Positions 25,979 through 35,110 of a stretch of DNA of 64,000 bases are shown here, one piece after another. Location: contig NZ_JAAGOY010000007.1 in the NCBI RefSeq assembly GCF_010500215.1, positions 248,001 through 312,000 of the forward strand. The letters run 5' to 3'. Numbering within the stretch: position 1 is the stretch's first letter; every line of letters starts with the position of its first letter. This DNA comes from Aliiroseovarius sp. PrR006 (GTDB lineage Bacteria > Pseudomonadota > Alphaproteobacteria > Rhodobacterales > Rhodobacteraceae). Both the position numbers and the translations under genes were made by a program. The notes beneath the pieces are model-generated. The model did no database searches. It was not told where the DNA came from and saw only the letters and a list, made by a program, of their open reading frames with translations.

Positions 25979-26791
25979 GTGGCACATATTATTGTTGTCG
26001 GGAACGAAAAGGGCGGTGCGGGCAAGTCGACCGTGTCGATGCATGTGGCAACGTCGCTGTCACGCTTGGGGCATCGCGTGGGCGTGCTGGATCTGGACTT
26101 GCGTCAGCAAACCTTCGGCCGGTTCATCGAAAACCGCAAAATCACGATGGAACGTGAGGGCACTGATCTGCCAACACCCGAATATCACGATCTGCCCGAC
26201 ATTGATCCGTCCGAGCTGAAGGACGGCGAGAACCCCTATGACCGCCGCTTGGCGATGGCCATCGCGTCGCTTGAGCACAGTCAGGATTTCATCCTGATCG
26301 ACTGCCCCGGCTCGCATACCCGCCTGAGCCAAGTGGCGCATTCGCTGGCCGACACGCTGATCACGCCCCTGAATGACAGCTTCGTGGATTTTGACCTACT
26401 GGCGCATATCGACCCGACCTCGGGCAAGGTGACCGGCCCATCGGTGTATTCGGAAATGGTCTGGAACGCCCGCCAACTGCGCGCGAAGGCTGGGCTGAAG
26501 CCGGTCGACTGGATTGTCGTGCGCAACCGTCTGGGCGCCCAGATGATGCACAACAAGAAGAAAATGGGCGATGCGATTGAAGAGCTGTCGCGCCGCATCG
26601 GCTTCCGCGTGGCCCCCGGCTTTAACGAGCGCGTCATCTTCCGCGAACTCTTCACCCGCGGCCTAACCCTGCTGGACCTGCGTGACATCGGCGTCATGGG
26701 GCAGATGAACATCTCGAACGTGGCGGCCCGTCAGGAACTGCGCGAGTTGATGAAGGCCCTGAACCTGCCGGGTGTCGAGGTCAAAATCTGA
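25979..26791 (+). CDS. mipZ: Division-plane positioning ATPase MipZ
   Basis: A 270-residue ParA/MinD-like ATPase that forms a polar gradient with ParB and blocks FtsZ near the poles in alphaproteobacteria. The deviant Walker A is GNEKGGAGKST (8-18), followed by the aspartate switch in GVLDLDLRQQTFGRF and Walker B LIDCPGS. The start is GTG at 25979; the only upstream purine stretch is GGGGA, so the start is moderately sure. Divergent from the Lin0512 pair. Confidence 0.93.
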   Translation: MAHIIVVGNEKGGAGKSTVSMHVATSLSRLGHRVGVLDLDLRQQTFGRFIENRKITMEREGTDLPTPEYHDLPDIDPSELKDGENPYDRRLAMAIASLEHSQDFILIDCPGSHTRLSQVAHSLADTLITPLNDSFVDFDLLAHIDPTSGKVTGPSVYSEMVWNARQLRAKAGLKPVDWIVVRNRLGAQMMHNKKKMGDAIEELSRRIGFRVAPGFNERVIFRELFTRGLTLLDLRDIGVMGQMNISNVAARQELRELMKALNLPGVEVKI

Positions 26792-26853
26792 CGCAGCGCA
26801 CCCGCAGGCCGAATTCTCTTTTCGCAGGCATTTTCAGGGGCTAGGCTCGCCTC

Positions 26854-27801
26854 ATGTTACGTTATCTGATCACCCGCGCCCTGTCGCTTGGGGCCAGCCT
26901 AATCGTGGCCTCGCTGGTGATCTTCGCGATGATCGAGGTCATCCCCGGCGACCCGGCCTCGTTCATGTTGGGACTGAATGCGTCACCTGATACCGTGGCT
27001 GCGTTGCGCGATGATCTGGGCCTAAATGGGTCGGTCTCCACGCGCTATGTCAACTGGATTGGCGGACTTCTAGTCGGAGATTTCGGCACCTCCTACACTT
27101 ATCGCGTGCCGGTGTCGGAACTGGTTCTGGAACGACTGCACGTGTCCTTACCACTGGCCCTGTTCGCCCTGATCCTGTCCACACTGATCGCCCTCCCTGT
27201 CGGGCTAATTGCCGCCGCGCGTCGCGGGCAAATGACGGATTACACCATCATGGGCGCGACCCAGATGGGCATCGCGGTCCCGAATTTCTGGTTCGCCATG
27301 TTGCTGGTACTGGTCTTCGCGGTACAGTTGCGCTGGTTTTCGGCGGGCGGCTTTCCGGGTTGGGACGCGGGCATTGGCCCGGCGCTGAAGGCCCTCACCC
27401 TGCCAGCCATTGCGCTCGCTCTGCCACAGGCATCAATTCTTGCCCGCGTCATGCGCTCGTCCCTGCTGGACGTGCTGCATCAGGACTATATGCGCACCGC
27501 CCGCGCCAAGGGGCTATCGGTCGCGCAAGCAACCCGCCGCCATGCCCTGCGAAACGCCATGATTCCGGTGCTGACCATCATCGGGCTACAGTTTAGCTTC
27601 CTTCTGGCGGGTGCGATCATCATTGAAAACGTCTTTTTCCTGCCGGGCCTTGGGAGGCTGATCTTCCAAGCAATCACCCAGCGCGATCTGGTGGTGGTTG
27701 AAAGCGTCGTGATGCTGTTGGTCTTCGCCGTCATCCTTGTGACCTTCCTTGTCGACGTCGCCTATGCGGTCGTGGATCCAAGACTGCGGAGGCGCGCATG
27801 A
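26854..27801 (+). CDS. Oligopeptide/dipeptide ABC transporter permease (DppB type)
   Basis: A 315-residue inner-membrane permease: an opening helix LSLGASLIVASLVIFAMIE, the conserved VIPGDPASFMLG loop, and the ABC-interaction region ARAKGLSVAQATRRHALRNA. It pairs with the next permease. The stop overlaps that gene's start (ATGA). It opens a run of eight plus-strand genes. No substrate-binding protein is encoded nearby, so the cargo is unknown; peptides, amides or glutathione-like compounds all fit the family. Confidence 0.9.
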   Translation: MLRYLITRALSLGASLIVASLVIFAMIEVIPGDPASFMLGLNASPDTVAALRDDLGLNGSVSTRYVNWIGGLLVGDFGTSYTYRVPVSELVLERLHVSLPLALFALILSTLIALPVGLIAAARRGQMTDYTIMGATQMGIAVPNFWFAMLLVLVFAVQLRWFSAGGFPGWDAGIGPALKALTLPAIALALPQASILARVMRSSLLDVLHQDYMRTARAKGLSVAQATRRHALRNAMIPVLTIIGLQFSFLLAGAIIIENVFFLPGLGRLIFQAITQRDLVVVESVVMLLVFAVILVTFLVDVAYAVVDPRLRRRA

Positions 27802-28622
27802 CCCGCCTGCCCGCCCAGCTTTGGATCGGCGCCGTGCTTAGCGTCGTGCTGCTCGCCGCCGCGCTGATTTCGTTCCTGTGGACTCCCTATGATGTCACCG
27901 CGCTGAACATTGCGGACAAGCTGAAAGCCCCGTCCGCCGACTACCTGCTTGGCACCGATCACTTTGGCCGAGACCTCCTGTCCATGCTGATGGAAGGCGG
28001 GCGGATTTCCATCGCTGTCGCCGTTCTGGCCGTTGGGATTGGCATGGGGCTGGGCGTGCCCCTGGGCCTGATGGCCGCGGCCAACCGGGGTGGCTGGCTG
28101 GACGAGGTCATCATGCGCGGCAATGACCTGATCTTTGCCTTCCCCTCGCTGGTCATCGCAATTCTGATCACCGCGACCTTTGGCCCCTCGGCCACCAACG
28201 CCATCATCGCCATCGGCATTTTCAACATCCCGGTTTTCGCCCGCGTCGCCCGTGGTGGCGCGCTGACCATATGGACGCGCGAGTTCATCATGGCTGCCCG
28301 TGTGGCCGGGAAGGGCAAAGCCCGGATCAGTGTCGAGCACATCCTGCCCAACATCGCCAACCTGTTGATTGTGCAGGGCACCATCCAGTTCTCGCTGGGC
28401 ATTCTGGCCGAAGCGGGCCTATCCTACGTGGGCCTTGGCGCGCAGCCGCCCACGCCTAGCTGGGGCCGCATGCTCGCCGACGCACAGACTATGATCTATT
28501 CCACCCCGCGCCTTGCCATCGCGCCCGGGCTGGCGATTGTCATCATGGTGCTGGGGTTGAACCTGATGGGCGACGGGCTGCGTGATCTTCTGGACCCACG
28601 GATCAGAAGGGCGCGCGAATGA
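27798..28622 (+). CDS. Oligopeptide/dipeptide ABC transporter permease (DppC type)
   Basis: A 274-residue partner permease. The motifs LLGTDHFGRDLLSMLMEG and ARVAGKGKARISVEHILPN are typical of DppC/OppC, and the end MGDGLRDLLDPRIRR is the family C-terminus. It overlaps both neighbours by four bases, so the subunits are made in step. Six membrane helices are expected. Confidence 0.9.
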   Translation: MTRLPAQLWIGAVLSVVLLAAALISFLWTPYDVTALNIADKLKAPSADYLLGTDHFGRDLLSMLMEGGRISIAVAVLAVGIGMGLGVPLGLMAAANRGGWLDEVIMRGNDLIFAFPSLVIAILITATFGPSATNAIIAIGIFNIPVFARVARGGALTIWTREFIMAARVAGKGKARISVEHILPNIANLLIVQGTIQFSLGILAEAGLSYVGLGAQPPTPSWGRMLADAQTMIYSTPRLAIAPGLAIVIMVLGLNLMGDGLRDLLDPRIRRARE

Positions 28623-30196
28623 TCGAGATCCAGAACCTTTCATTGTCGATCCACGACACGCCGATCCTGCGGGACGTGGACCTGTCCATCGCGCCCGGTC
28701 AGGTGGTCGGGCTGGTGGGGGAAAGCGGGTCGGGCAAGTCGATGACGGCGCTGGCCCTGATGGGTCTGCTGCCACGCGGGGCCGAGGTCTCGGGGCAGGT
28801 GATGCTGGACGAAACGGACCTTGCGACTCTGGATGAACCCGCGCTTTGCGACATTCGCGGTCGGCGGATTTCGATGATCTTTCAGGAGCCGATGACCGCC
28901 CTGAACCCGGTGCAAACCATCGGCGATCAGGTGGCAGAGACGCTGTTGATCCACACCAGCACGCCCCGCGATGACGCTCTGCGCATCGCCGCTGAAAAGC
29001 TGGCCCGCGTGGGCCTGCCGCAGGACCGTTTCCCACTGGATCGCTATCCGCACGAACTGTCCGGCGGCCAACGTCAGCGCGTCTGCATCGCCATGGCCAT
29101 CGCGCTCCACCCTGATCTTCTGATCGCGGACGAACCCACGACCGCCCTGGATGTGACCACGCAGGCGCAGATCCTTGATCTGTTGAAGGAACTCGTCGCC
29201 GAGGAAGGCATGGGTCTGCTTCTGATCACCCACGATCTGGCCGTGGTCGCAGGGATGGCCGATCACGTCGCGGTCATGCGCAAGGGCGAGATCGTCGAGC
29301 AGGGCGCGACCGAGACACTCTTCCGCACCATGTCGCATCCCTATACGCGGCAGCTGCTGGAAGCCTCCAGCCACGCGCCCGACGGCTCCGCGCAGCCCAG
29401 CGCCGCCCCACTTTTACAAGTCCGCGCCGCCGTGCGCGACTATCCCCTTCCCCGTACACGACTTTTCGGTCCCGCCCCGCAATTTCGTGCGGTGGATGGT
29501 GTCAGCTTCACACTGAACAAGGGTGAAAGCCTTGGGCTGGTGGGCGAAAGCGGCTGCGGGAAATCCACTCTTAGCCGCGCCATTCTGGGACTGGAACCGC
29601 TGCAGGGCGGGGAAATCCTGTTGAACGGTTCCCCTATCACGCCCGACATGGACCAAACCCGCCGCGCCGGGCTTCAGGTCGTCTTCCAAGACCCCTATGG
29701 CAGCTTCAACCCACGCTGGACGGTTGAAAAACTGGTCGCCGAACCCTTCCATCTGCTGGGCAAACGGCCCGAAGATTGGCGCGAACGGGTGCGGCACGCG
29801 CTGGCCGAGGTCGGCTTGCCGGGTGAGGCCATGAGCCGCTATCCGCACGAGTTCTCGGGCGGTCAGCGTCAACGCATCGCCATTGCCCGCGCCTTGATCC
29901 TGCGCCCCGAACTGATCCTGCTGGACGAGGCCGTGTCGGCGTTGGATGTCTCGATCCGCGCGGATATTCTGGATCTGCTCGCGGACCTTCAGGCCAAGCA
30001 CGGGCTGGCCTATCTGTTCATCAGCCACGACCTTGGCGTCGTGCGCAATGTCACCGACCGTGTGATGGTCATGCGCGCAGGACAAATCGTTGAAGAGGGC
30101 GACACAGACACCGTGTTCGCCCACCCGCAACATAACTACACACGAAATCTGATAAACGCGGCGCCGAGCATTCCGCCCGCGTGGAGGACGGCTTAA
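28619..30196 (+). CDS. Double ABC ATPase (DppD-DppF fusion) of the peptide importer
   Basis: A 525-residue protein with two complete nucleotide-binding domains. The first has [17 protein letters not shown] and DEPTTALD; the second (from about 280) has [17 protein letters not shown] and DEAVSALD. Each ends in the extension typical of peptide importers (HPYTRQLL and [11 protein letters not shown]). Fusions of this kind occur in YejF and GsiA. It energises the two preceding permeases. The last base of its TAA is shared with the next ATG. Confidence 0.92.
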   Translation: MIEIQNLSLSIHDTPILRDVDLSIAPGQVVGLVGESGSGKSMTALALMGLLPRGAEVSGQVMLDETDLATLDEPALCDIRGRRISMIFQEPMTALNPVQTIGDQVAETLLIHTSTPRDDALRIAAEKLARVGLPQDRFPLDRYPHELSGGQRQRVCIAMAIALHPDLLIADEPTTALDVTTQAQILDLLKELVAEEGMGLLLITHDLAVVAGMADHVAVMRKGEIVEQGATETLFRTMSHPYTRQLLEASSHAPDGSAQPSAAPLLQVRAAVRDYPLPRTRLFGPAPQFRAVDGVSFTLNKGESLGLVGESGCGKSTLSRAILGLEPLQGGEILLNGSPITPDMDQTRRAGLQVVFQDPYGSFNPRWTVEKLVAEPFHLLGKRPEDWRERVRHALAEVGLPGEAMSRYPHEFSGGQRQRIAIARALILRPELILLDEAVSALDVSIRADILDLLADLQAKHGLAYLFISHDLGVVRNVTDRVMVMRAGQIVEEGDTDTVFAHPQHNYTRNLINAAPSIPPAWRTA

Positions 30197-31635
30197 TGGA
30201 CGCGCTTTGGTTTGATCCCACGGAACTCCTGATCGGCGGAGATTGGCAGAAGCCGGCAGATACGTTGCCCGTCGAAGACCCCTCGACAGGATTGGAGTTC
30301 ACCCGCATCGGGCGCGGCAGCGCGCAAGATGTGGACGCTGCGGTCGCTGCCGCCCGCGACGCGCTGGATGGCGACTGGGGTCGCATGACCGCAGTGGAAC
30401 GCGGGCGCATCCTGACCCGGATCGGGCAATTGGTGCAGACCCGCATTGACGATCTGACCGCTCTGGAAGCTCGCGATGTCGGCAAACCCCTGACCCAAGC
30501 CCGCAACGACGCCGTCGCTTTGGCACGTTACATGGAGTTCTACGGTGGCGCGGCAGATAAGGTGATGGGCGAGACCATTCCCTATCTGGACGGCTACACC
30601 GTCTACACCCTGCGCGAACCGCATGGCGTCACAGGCCACATCGTGCCGTGGAACTATCCCATGCAGATCATCGGACGCTCGGTCGGTGCGGCGCTGGCGA
30701 TGGGCAATGCCTGCGTCTTGAAACCGGCTGAAGAGGCCTGCCTGACCGCCCTTGCCTTCGCGCGACTGGCCGAGGAGGCGGGCCTGCCCAAAGGCGCGTT
30801 GAACGTGGTGACCGGTCTGGGCGAGGAAGCGGGTGCGGCCCTTTCCGCGCATCCCGACGTGGACCACATCAGCTTTACAGGCTCGGTCCCGGTGGGTGGG
30901 TTGGTGCAGGCCGCAGCGGCGCAGAATGTGGTACCTGTGACGCTGGAGCTTGGCGGCAAGTCGCCTCAACTGGTCTTTGACGACGCCGATCTGGACACCG
31001 CCCTGCCCTTCCTTGTTGGCGCGTGTATTCAGAACGCGGGCCAGACCTGTTCGGCCAGCTCCCGAATACTGGTGCAACGCGGGGTCTATGATCAGGTCGT
31101 GGCCCGCATGGGCGCGGCCTATGACGCCCTGCGCGTGGGGCCGGCTGAGGCAGACCTGAATGTTGGCCCACTGATTTCGGCCCGGCAGAAAGAGATTGTG
31201 AGCGGTTTTCTAGCTCAAGGCTCTGATTTAAAAGTCGCTGGGCGCGGCCAGATCACCGACACTCCCAAGGGCGGGCACTATGTGGCCCCCACCATCTTTG
31301 CCGACGTTCCGCCCAACCACCCACTGGCCCGCGACGAAGTCTTCGGCCCGGTGCAGGTCATCATCCCCTTCGACACCGAAGACGAAGCCGCCCAGATCGC
31401 AAATTCCACCGACTATGGTCTGGTCGCCAGCATCTGGACCGCCAATGGCGCACGCCAAATGCGGCTGGCCAAGCGCCTACGCGCAGGTCAGGTCTTTATC
31501 AACAATTACGGCGCTGGGGGCGGCGTCGAGTTGCCCTTCGGCGGGGTTGGCAAATCGGGCCACGGGCGCGAAAAAGGCTTCGAAGCGCTCTATGGGTTTT
31601 CACAATTGAAAACCGTCGCCGCAAAACACGACTGA
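30196..31635 (+). CDS. NAD(P)-dependent aldehyde dehydrogenase
   Basis: A 479-residue enzyme that oxidises an aldehyde to its acid. The key residues are the glutamate in LELGGKSPQLVF and the nucleophilic cysteine in NAGQTCSASSR; cofactor contacts include VPWNYPMQ and VLKPAEEA. It resembles betaine/aminobutyraldehyde dehydrogenases, so an amino-aldehyde substrate is plausible. The start is ATG 30196 (TAATG overlap with the ATPase). Its place between a peptide importer and a thioesterase suggests it handles a breakdown product of the imported compound (inference). Confidence 0.9.
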   Translation: MDALWFDPTELLIGGDWQKPADTLPVEDPSTGLEFTRIGRGSAQDVDAAVAAARDALDGDWGRMTAVERGRILTRIGQLVQTRIDDLTALEARDVGKPLTQARNDAVALARYMEFYGGAADKVMGETIPYLDGYTVYTLREPHGVTGHIVPWNYPMQIIGRSVGAALAMGNACVLKPAEEACLTALAFARLAEEAGLPKGALNVVTGLGEEAGAALSAHPDVDHISFTGSVPVGGLVQAAAAQNVVPVTLELGGKSPQLVFDDADLDTALPFLVGACIQNAGQTCSASSRILVQRGVYDQVVARMGAAYDALRVGPAEADLNVGPLISARQKEIVSGFLAQGSDLKVAGRGQITDTPKGGHYVAPTIFADVPPNHPLARDEVFGPVQVIIPFDTEDEAAQIANSTDYGLVASIWTANGARQMRLAKRLRAGQVFINNYGAGGGVELPFGGVGKSGHGREKGFEALYGFSQLKTVAAKHD

Positions 31636-31646
31636 CAGGAGGCCCC

Positions 31647-32069
31647 ATGGCCATCATCGAAACCTTCCGCCGGGTGATCGACCCAACCGACTGCGACATG
31701 CTGGGGCATATGAACATCAGCCGCTATTTCGGCTGCGTCTCGGATGCGGGTCTAGGACTGATGACCGCCTTCGGACTGGGTCACGATCAATTGACCGGCG
31801 GACGCCGTCAGGCCTTTGCCATGGTGCATTCCGACGCCACCTATCACCGCGAGGTTCTGGCAGGAGAGTGGATCTATATGCGCTCGGGCATTGCTGCAGT
31901 TGGCCGCCGTTCGGCGACCTTCCAGCACTGGATGTATCGCGGCACCGATGACGAGCTGCTGTTCGACGTGACCGCGAAATGCGTCTTGATGGATCTAGAG
32001 GCCCGCAAGGCCAAGGTGATCGATGACGAGTTGAAAACCCAGATGCAAGCCTTTCTGGTCGAGAGCTAA
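31647..32069 (+). CDS. Acyl-CoA thioesterase (hotdog fold, 4HBT-like)
   Basis: A 140-residue single hotdog domain. The N-terminal VIDPTDCDMLGHMNISRYF contains the Asp plus GHMN pattern of 4-hydroxybenzoyl-CoA thioesterases, and RSGIAAVGRRSATF follows the hotdog helix. It should hydrolyse an acyl-CoA ester; the acyl group is unknown. AGGAGG lies 5 bases upstream of the start. The next gene begins directly after its stop. Confidence 0.82.
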   Translation: MAIIETFRRVIDPTDCDMLGHMNISRYFGCVSDAGLGLMTAFGLGHDQLTGGRRQAFAMVHSDATYHREVLAGEWIYMRSGIAAVGRRSATFQHWMYRGTDDELLFDVTAKCVLMDLEARKAKVIDDELKTQMQAFLVES

Positions 32070-33227
32070 ATGGGGGCCGCGCTGAAGATTTCCAATCGGC
32101 AGGCGCGGCATCTTTGGCTGCACACAAATCTTCTGTCGGCCACTCCAACCGGCGCGTTTGACCTGCAGGACATGATCTGGCGGCTGGGTTTTGTGCAGAT
32201 CGACACGATCCGCAACGTCACCCGCGCGCATAATCATATACTATGGAGCCGCAATCAGAACATCCGTGAAGGCGCGATCTGGAAGCAGCTCTCAGGCCGC
32301 GCACTGTTCGAGCATTTCACCCATGACGCTAGCCTGATCGACATGCGCGTGCTGCCCTATTGGCGGCGTCAGTTCAATCGGCTGGGCGAATATATGGGTC
32401 GGTCGGAATGGTACCAATCGGGGCTTGGAAAAGCGCAAATCGCCGAGATCCGCGAGCGCATCGCGCGCGAGGGTGCGCTGTCCACCCATGCCTTCGACAC
32501 CAAGGTCGAAAAGCGCGAGATGTGGGCGCGGCCTCCGCACAAAAAGGCACTGGATCAGATGTGGTATGCGGGCGAGCTTGCCACCTGCCACCGCAAGAAC
32601 TTCGTCAAATTCTACGATCTGGGCGAACGGGTCTTTCCGACCCATGATCCCGCCCCGGATCACGAGGCCGTGGACTGGCTGTGTCGCGGTGCCTTGGACC
32701 GCCTGTCCTTCGGCACGACGGGCGAGATCGGACGCTTCTGGGACACCATGTCCGCACGCGAGGCAAAGGCGTGGTGCGAAGCGGCCGCGCTGGTTCCGGT
32801 CGCGGTCGAAACCGCAGATGGTGGCAGCTACGCCGCCCTTGCGCCTTCCGACATCGAGGCGCGATTAGACACTATTTCACCCCCTTCATCGCGGCTGCGC
32901 ATTCTCAACCCGTTCGATCCCGCGATCCGCGACCGCGCACGACTGGAAAAGCTCTTCGGCTTTGATTACCGCAACGAGATGTTTGTTCCGAAAGCCAAAC
33001 GCCGGTGGGGATATTATGTCTATCCGCTTCTGGAAGGTGACCGCTTTGTTGGCCGGATCGAGCTGAAGGCCGACCGCAAGACCGGCGAACTGTCCGTCAT
33101 CGGCTTCTGGCCGGAACCCGGAACACGCTGGGGCACTGCGCGTCACGCGAAACTGAATGCGGAACTCGCACGTTTCGCCCGCTTCGCGGGGCTGTCTGCG
33201 ACCAAGTGGCAGGTCATGCGCGCCTGA
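32070..33227 (+). CDS. YcaQ/AlkX-like winged-helix protein (possible DNA crosslink glycosylase)
   Basis: A 385-residue protein of the YcaQ (HTH_42) family. The QxD motif that marks the YcaQ/AlkX branch is seen as Gln43-Ile-Asp45 in GFVQIDTIRNVTRAH, and HILWSRN follows as in that family. E. coli YcaQ unhooks DNA interstrand crosslinks. Its presence inside a catabolic operon is odd. It starts at the base after the thioesterase stop, so it is likely on the same transcript. It could serve to repair damage by a reactive aldehyde, or be a passenger gene. Confidence 0.78.
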   Translation: MGAALKISNRQARHLWLHTNLLSATPTGAFDLQDMIWRLGFVQIDTIRNVTRAHNHILWSRNQNIREGAIWKQLSGRALFEHFTHDASLIDMRVLPYWRRQFNRLGEYMGRSEWYQSGLGKAQIAEIRERIAREGALSTHAFDTKVEKREMWARPPHKKALDQMWYAGELATCHRKNFVKFYDLGERVFPTHDPAPDHEAVDWLCRGALDRLSFGTTGEIGRFWDTMSAREAKAWCEAAALVPVAVETADGGSYAALAPSDIEARLDTISPPSSRLRILNPFDPAIRDRARLEKLFGFDYRNEMFVPKAKRRWGYYVYPLLEGDRFVGRIELKADRKTGELSVIGFWPEPGTRWGTARHAKLNAELARFARFAGLSATKWQVMRA

Positions 33228-33280
33228 CTTGCGCGCGGGTCGAATTGGGCGCAAGCTGATCCTGCAATCAGGAGATGAAT

Positions 33281-34021
33281 ATGCGGCTTCACAATAAAAC
33301 AGCCATCGTAACCGGGGGCGCATCGGGCTTTGGCGCTGGGATCGTACGGAAATTCGCGGCCGAGGGTGCGCGGGTTATGGTGGCCGATCTAAATGACGAA
33401 CTGGCCCGCGAGGTCGCGGGTGAGGTCGACGGGGTGGCGCATCATGTGGATGTGTCCTCGGGCGACAGCGTGGCCCAGATGGCGCGCGCTGCGCACGAGC
33501 TGTGGGGCCATGTGGACATCGTGGTGAACAACGCGGGCATCACCCATCTGCCTAAACCGATGGAAGAGGTCGATGAGGGCGAATTTGACCGCGTGCTCGC
33601 AGTGAATGCCAAATCCGTCTATCTGACCGCCCGTTATTTCGTGCCGGGGATGAAGGCCGCGGGCACCGGGGCGGTGTTGAACGTCGCCTCGACCGCGGGG
33701 CTCAGCCCGCGCCCGAACCTGAACTGGTACAATGCCTCGAAAGGCTGGATGATCACCGCGACCAAGGCGATGGCGGTCGAGCTGGCCCCGCATGGGGTCC
33801 GCGTGAACGCGATCTGCCCGGTCGCAGGGGAGACGCCGCTTCTGTCCAGCTTCATGGGGGAAGACACACCTGAAATGCGCGAGAAGTTTATTTCGACCAT
33901 TCCCATAGGCCGGTTCTCGACGCCCGAGGATATGGGCAACGCAGCCTGTTTCCTGTGCTCGGACGAGGCCAGCATGGTGACCGGCGTCGCGATGGAAGTG
34001 GATGGCGGGCGCTGTATCTGA
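33281..34021 (+). CDS. Short-chain dehydrogenase/reductase (SDR)
   Basis: A 246-residue classical SDR. Cofactor site TGGASGFGAGIV, the NNAG motif (VVNNAGITHLP), the catalytic serine in NVASTAGLS and the YNASK motif are all intact, and ADLNDE suggests NAD preference. It oxidises or reduces a hydroxy/oxo group on an unknown substrate. The start is set at 33281, with AGGAG at 33270-33274; an ATG at 33275 directly follows the AGGAG and is too close. Fifty-three bases separate it from the YcaQ gene. Confidence 0.88.
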   Translation: MRLHNKTAIVTGGASGFGAGIVRKFAAEGARVMVADLNDELAREVAGEVDGVAHHVDVSSGDSVAQMARAAHELWGHVDIVVNNAGITHLPKPMEEVDEGEFDRVLAVNAKSVYLTARYFVPGMKAAGTGAVLNVASTAGLSPRPNLNWYNASKGWMITATKAMAVELAPHGVRVNAICPVAGETPLLSSFMGEDTPEMREKFISTIPIGRFSTPEDMGNAACFLCSDEASMVTGVAMEVDGGRCI

Positions 34022-34026
34022 ACTTG

Positions 34027-34080
34027 GCAGCTGGGGGTTTCACACCCCCAGACCCCCGTGGGATATTTGTGACAAGAAAA
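34027..34080 (+). repeat. G/C-tract hairpin element
   Basis: CTGGGGGT (34031-34038) pairs with ACCCCCAG (34044-34051), then ACCCCCGTGGGATATTTG and a CAAGAAAAAG tail. From memory, elements of this pattern are common between genes in rhodobacterial genomes; it is the only copy I found here. It lies between the SDR and hydrolase genes and may act as a transcript-end or stabilising structure. Confidence 0.5.
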
Positions 34081-34090
34081 AGAGGCTGTG

Positions 34091-35077
34091 ATGAAACCGG
34101 GACCGAAGAACCTGATCACCGATGTCGCAGGATTGCGCGTGGGCAATGCCGATGACGCGGTGATTAAGACCGGCGCTACTGTACTCGTAGGCGACGCGCC
34201 TTTTACCGCCGGCGTCCATGTGATGGGCGGCGCACCCGGCACGCGCGAGACGGATTTGCTGGCCCCCGACAAACTGGTGCAACAGGTGGATGCCTTGGTG
34301 TTGTCTGGCGGGTCTGCCTTCGGCCTTGATGCTGCGTCTGGCGTAGCGGATGCCCTGCGCGAGGCAGGACGTGGGTTTCAGGTCGGTGATCAGCATGTTC
34401 CCATTGTCTCTGGGGCCATCCTGTTTGACCTTCTGAACGGCGGCGACAAAGGCTGGGCTCAGAATCCCTATAAGGGACTTGGACGCGCAGCCTATGCGGC
34501 GGCGGCGGATGAGTTTCTGATTGGTAGTCATGGTGCGGGATTCGGTGCGACCACAGCTGGCCTGAAGGGCGGGCTTGGGTCCGCTTCGCTGGTGCTCGAC
34601 AGTGGCGTAACCGTAGGCGCCTTGGTCGCCGTGAACGCGCTGGGGTCGGTCACGATGGGCGACGGGCCCGAGTTCTGGGCTGCCCCATGGGAGATGGACG
34701 GAGAGTTCGGCGCGCGAGGTATGGGCCAACATGACCCCAGTTTCGAACCCCGCCCCGAGTCGCAGTTGGGCGAGAACACGACCATCGCGATCATCGCCAC
34801 CGATGCAGATCTGGATCAGGCCCAAGCCACACGTCTGGCCACGGCCGCCCATGACGGCATGGCACGGGCCATTCATCCCAGCCACACACCCTTTGATGGG
34901 GATCTGATCTTTGCCGCTGCCACCGGGAAGATCGCGCTGGCCGATCCCGGATTTGATGCGCTGCGACTTGGCCACGCCGCCGCCACCTGTTTGGCCCGCG
35001 CCGTGGCCCGCGGCGTCTTTGCCGCCCGCGCCCATCCAGGCGACACATTGCCCACATGGGCCGACAAGTTTTCATGA
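34091..35077 (+). CDS. P1 family peptidase, NylC/DmpA-like N-terminal nucleophile hydrolase
   Basis: A 328-residue enzyme of the S58 family. Members cut themselves in two; the nucleophile becomes the new N-terminus. The cut is predicted between Asn229 and Thr230 in GENTTIAIIATD, matching the Asn-Thr site of the nylon-oligomer hydrolase NylC; downstream HPSHTPFDGDLIFA is also shared. LSGGSAFGLDAASGV is the conserved N-terminal motif. It should hydrolyse an amide bond such as a beta-peptide, oligo-aminohexanoate or N-acyl compound. AGAGG precedes the ATG. It ends the transporter-enzyme run, so it probably acts on the imported compound (inference). Confidence 0.88.
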   Translation: MKPGPKNLITDVAGLRVGNADDAVIKTGATVLVGDAPFTAGVHVMGGAPGTRETDLLAPDKLVQQVDALVLSGGSAFGLDAASGVADALREAGRGFQVGDQHVPIVSGAILFDLLNGGDKGWAQNPYKGLGRAAYAAAADEFLIGSHGAGFGATTAGLKGGLGSASLVLDSGVTVGALVAVNALGSVTMGDGPEFWAAPWEMDGEFGARGMGQHDPSFEPRPESQLGENTTIAIIATDADLDQAQATRLATAAHDGMARAIHPSHTPFDGDLIFAAATGKIALADPGFDALRLGHAAATCLARAVARGVFAARAHPGDTLPTWADKFS

Positions 35078-35110
35078 CGGGCCTTGGCCCATTTCAAGAA
35101 GGAGCGACAC

